Shown here piece after piece: positions 4,798-6,261 of a DNA stretch of 6,261 nucleotides. The DNA is from UBA6016 sp964568395 (GTDB taxonomy: Bacteria > Campylobacterota > Campylobacteria > Campylobacterales > UBA6016). A program made the position numbers and the translations under genes. Every line of letters starts with the position of its first letter. The stretch's first letter is position 1. The stretch spans positions 1 through 6,261 of the forward strand of contig CAZMPN010000037.1 in the NCBI GenBank assembly GCA_964568395.1, in the 5' to 3' direction. The notes beneath the pieces were generated by a model. It saw only the letters and a program-made list of their open reading frames with translations. It was not told the DNA's origin and made no database searches.

Positions 4798-6261
4798 ATG
4801 AGCAAACAAGTCAAAATAACCATCAACGGCCTAGAGATAAACGCCGACAAAAACGATACGATACTAAAAGCCGCAAGAAAAAACGGCGTATACATACCGA
4901 CCCTTTGCTATCTATCAAAATGCGAACCGATCTCCTCTTGTAGACTTTGCGTAGTCGAGGCCGAAAATCAAGAGGGTCTCATTCTTGCCTGCCAGACAAA
5001 AGTAGTAGACGGATTGGCCGTTCGCACAAACTCCGAAAAACTTGTGGCCGAACGCCAAAAGATTATGCAGCTTTACTGCGTAAACCACCCGCTAGAGTGC
5101 GGTGTATGCGATAAATCCGGCGAGTGCGACCTGCAAAACAAAACTCTTGAATTTGGCGTCGCGACACAGAAGTTTATGGCGAAAGACCAAAAAAGGGAGA
5201 TAAAAGACTGGGGTCTTATCCAATACGACCCTTCCCTTTGCATCCTATGCGAAAAATGCGTCCACACGTGCAACGAGATCATCGGCGACGATGCGATAGA
5301 GATCAAAGTCGGCGGCTATAAGTCGATAATAGGCCCTAAAAACTCCGAGACGTTGGACTGTACTTTCTGCGGCGAATGTATCGCGGTCTGTCCGGTCGGC
5401 GCGCTAATATCGAAAGAGTTCAAATACAGCTCAAACGCATGGGAACTTAAAAAAGTACCGTCGTCTTGCGCCCACTGCTCATCCGCCTGTTCTTTGACGT
5501 ACGAGTCAAAAATAGATGGCACAGAATCGTCCTCTTCCAGGATATATAGGGTTACGAACGATTTTGAGTTTAGCACGTTATGCCAAGCCGGCAGATTCGG
5601 ATTCGACTTCGACAACAAAGCCGAAAAAGACGAGAAAGCGTTCGAAAAAGCGGTTGGAGCTTTAAAATCAGCCAGAACTATCAGATTTAACTCGTTTATA
5701 ACAAACGAGGAAGCGAAAATACTCCAAAACATAAAAGAAAAACTTGGGGTAAAACTGGTAAACAAGGACGCTTACGAGTTTAAGAAGTTTATGGACGCAT
5801 ACTCGTCGGTTAGCGGCAAGAGCTTGTATTCGGCAAACCTGACGGATGTCAAAAACTCTGACGGAGTCATAGTTCTAGGCTCGATGATAAGCACCGACAA
5901 TCCTATGGCGAGATACGCCCTGAACGAAGCGTCCAAAAAAAGAAACGCCAAAGTCGCATATCTCCATCCGATAGAGGATTCGCTGCTTGCGCCGAACGTA
6001 AACAAATTCGTCAAATACGAACCGAAAAGCGAAGAGGGCGTAATCGCGCTCTTGGCGTCGATATTTGCAGACAAAAACATGCTAAGCGCTGAGCAGAAAG
6101 CGTTTTTTGACGAACTGGACATGGGATACGTAAGCTCGGAGGCAAGCTTTGACGAAGCGGAGCAGGAAGAGATAGCCAAGATGTTCGCAAGAGCGAAAAA
6201 CAAAACGCTCATCCTAGGAAGCGATCTATACTCGCACCCAAGAGCCGAGAATATAGCAAGA
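4798..6261 (+). CDS. nuoG: NuoG, Fe-S-rich complex I subunit (partial, 3' end outside window)
   Basis: The frame is open from ATG 4798 to the window edge (488 codons), two bases after the previous stop, with no strong ribosome binding site. NuoG takes electrons from the input flavoprotein and relays them towards NuoI. Sites in order: a plant-type [2Fe-2S] N1b (C37, C48, C51, C65); N5 with H97, C101, C104, C110 in HPLECGVCDKSGEC; a double [4Fe-4S] ferredoxin domain with C148, C151, C154, C158 and C188, C191, C194, C198; and N7 with C224, C227, C231, C262 (LCQAGRFGF). From ~270 the molybdopterin-oxidoreductase-like domain begins (VIVLGSMISTDNPMARYAL at about 356-374, TLILGS near 470). It looks divergent and is probably structural, as in other NuoGs. 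E. coli NuoG has about 900 residues, so a little over half may be present. The eight-cysteine domain resembles hydrogenase and formate dehydrogenase relatives more than mitochondrial-type NuoG. Confidence 0.94.
   Translation, partial: MSKQVKITINGLEINADKNDTILKAARKNGVYIPTLCYLSKCEPISSCRLCVVEAENQEGLILACQTKVVDGLAVRTNSEKLVAERQKIMQLYCVNHPLECGVCDKSGECDLQNKTLEFGVATQKFMAKDQKREIKDWGLIQYDPSLCILCEKCVHTCNEIIGDDAIEIKVGGYKSIIGPKNSETLDCTFCGECIAVCPVGALISKEFKYSSNAWELKKVPSSCAHCSSACSLTYESKIDGTESSSSRIYRVTNDFEFSTLCQAGRFGFDFDNKAEKDEKAFEKAVGALKSARTIRFNSFITNEEAKILQNIKEKLGVKLVNKDAYEFKKFMDAYSSVSGKSLYSANLTDVKNSDGVIVLGSMISTDNPMARYALNEASKKRNAKVAYLHPIEDSLLAPNVNKFVKYEPKSEEGVIALLASIFADKNMLSAEQKAFFDELDMGYVSSEASFDEAEQEEIAKMFARAKNKTLILGSDLYSHPRAENIAR

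Noticed and set aside
5316..6212. Two minus-strand open frames of 149 and 146 codons
   Set aside because: They lie antisense to nuoG, which continues open to the window end with conserved cysteine motifs. Their serine/leucine/phenylalanine-rich translations are typical of the reverse complement of Lys/Glu-rich genes.
1..6261. Promoters, terminators, repeats, CRISPR arrays, tRNA genes or mobile elements
   Set aside because: Coding sequence covers practically the whole window with borders of at most 12 bases. I saw no hairpin followed by a T-run at a gene end, no repeat array and no transposase-like protein.

Overview
The window is an internal piece of one tightly packed operon, all on the + strand, encoding the peripheral (hydrophilic) arm of respiratory complex I (NADH-quinone oxidoreductase, nuo). 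The order is nuoA (last 14 codons), nuoB, nuoC, nuoD, a very small gene at the nuoE position, a large flavin/Fe-S oxidoreductase at the nuoF position, and the first 488 codons of nuoG. Gene borders are overlaps or gaps of a few bases (nuoA/nuoB overlap by 19, nuoB/nuoC and nuoD/nuoE share the A of TAATG, later gaps are 1 to 12 bases). There is no intergenic stretch, promoter, terminator, RNA gene, repeat or mobile element that I can see.

The organism is most likely a member of the Campylobacterota (former Epsilonproteobacteria). NuoB, NuoC, NuoD and the NuoA tail look like that group's versions. Arginine is mostly AGA/AGG and ATA is frequent for isoleucine. The 74-residue cysteine-free protein in place of NuoE is, as far as I know, typical of Helicobacter/Campylobacter relatives (HP1264/Cj1575c type). 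The GC content looks moderate and higher than in C. jejuni, so a higher-GC Campylobacter or an environmental relative is more likely, but I cannot name the genus.

From 1 to 2572 the window is conventional: NuoB has the four cysteines of cluster N2 and NuoD has the quinone-site His/Tyr pair, so the quinone-reducing part should work normally. From 2572 onward the electron-input module is rebuilt. Canonical NuoE (thioredoxin fold, [2Fe-2S] N1a) is absent. Canonical NuoF (FMN/NADH Rossmann domain, SLBB, N3 cluster) is replaced by a 665-residue fusion. Its first ~145 residues resemble only the C-terminal end of NuoF, and the rest is a GltD-type (glutamate synthase small subunit/NfnB/SfrB-like) FAD and NAD(P)H oxidoreductase with an Fe-S domain. 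The partial NuoG carries more cluster sites than a textbook NuoG: N1b, N5, an eight-cysteine double [4Fe-4S] ferredoxin domain where many NuoGs have only N4, and N7.

The model I infer is a complex I whose dehydrogenase tip uses a GltD-type flavoprotein in place of NuoEF. Electrons would enter at FAD, pass through the Fe-S clusters of the fusion protein to the clusters of NuoG, then through NuoI (not in the window) to N2 in NuoB and quinone at the NuoB/NuoD interface. This rebuilt input module is the most interesting part of the window.
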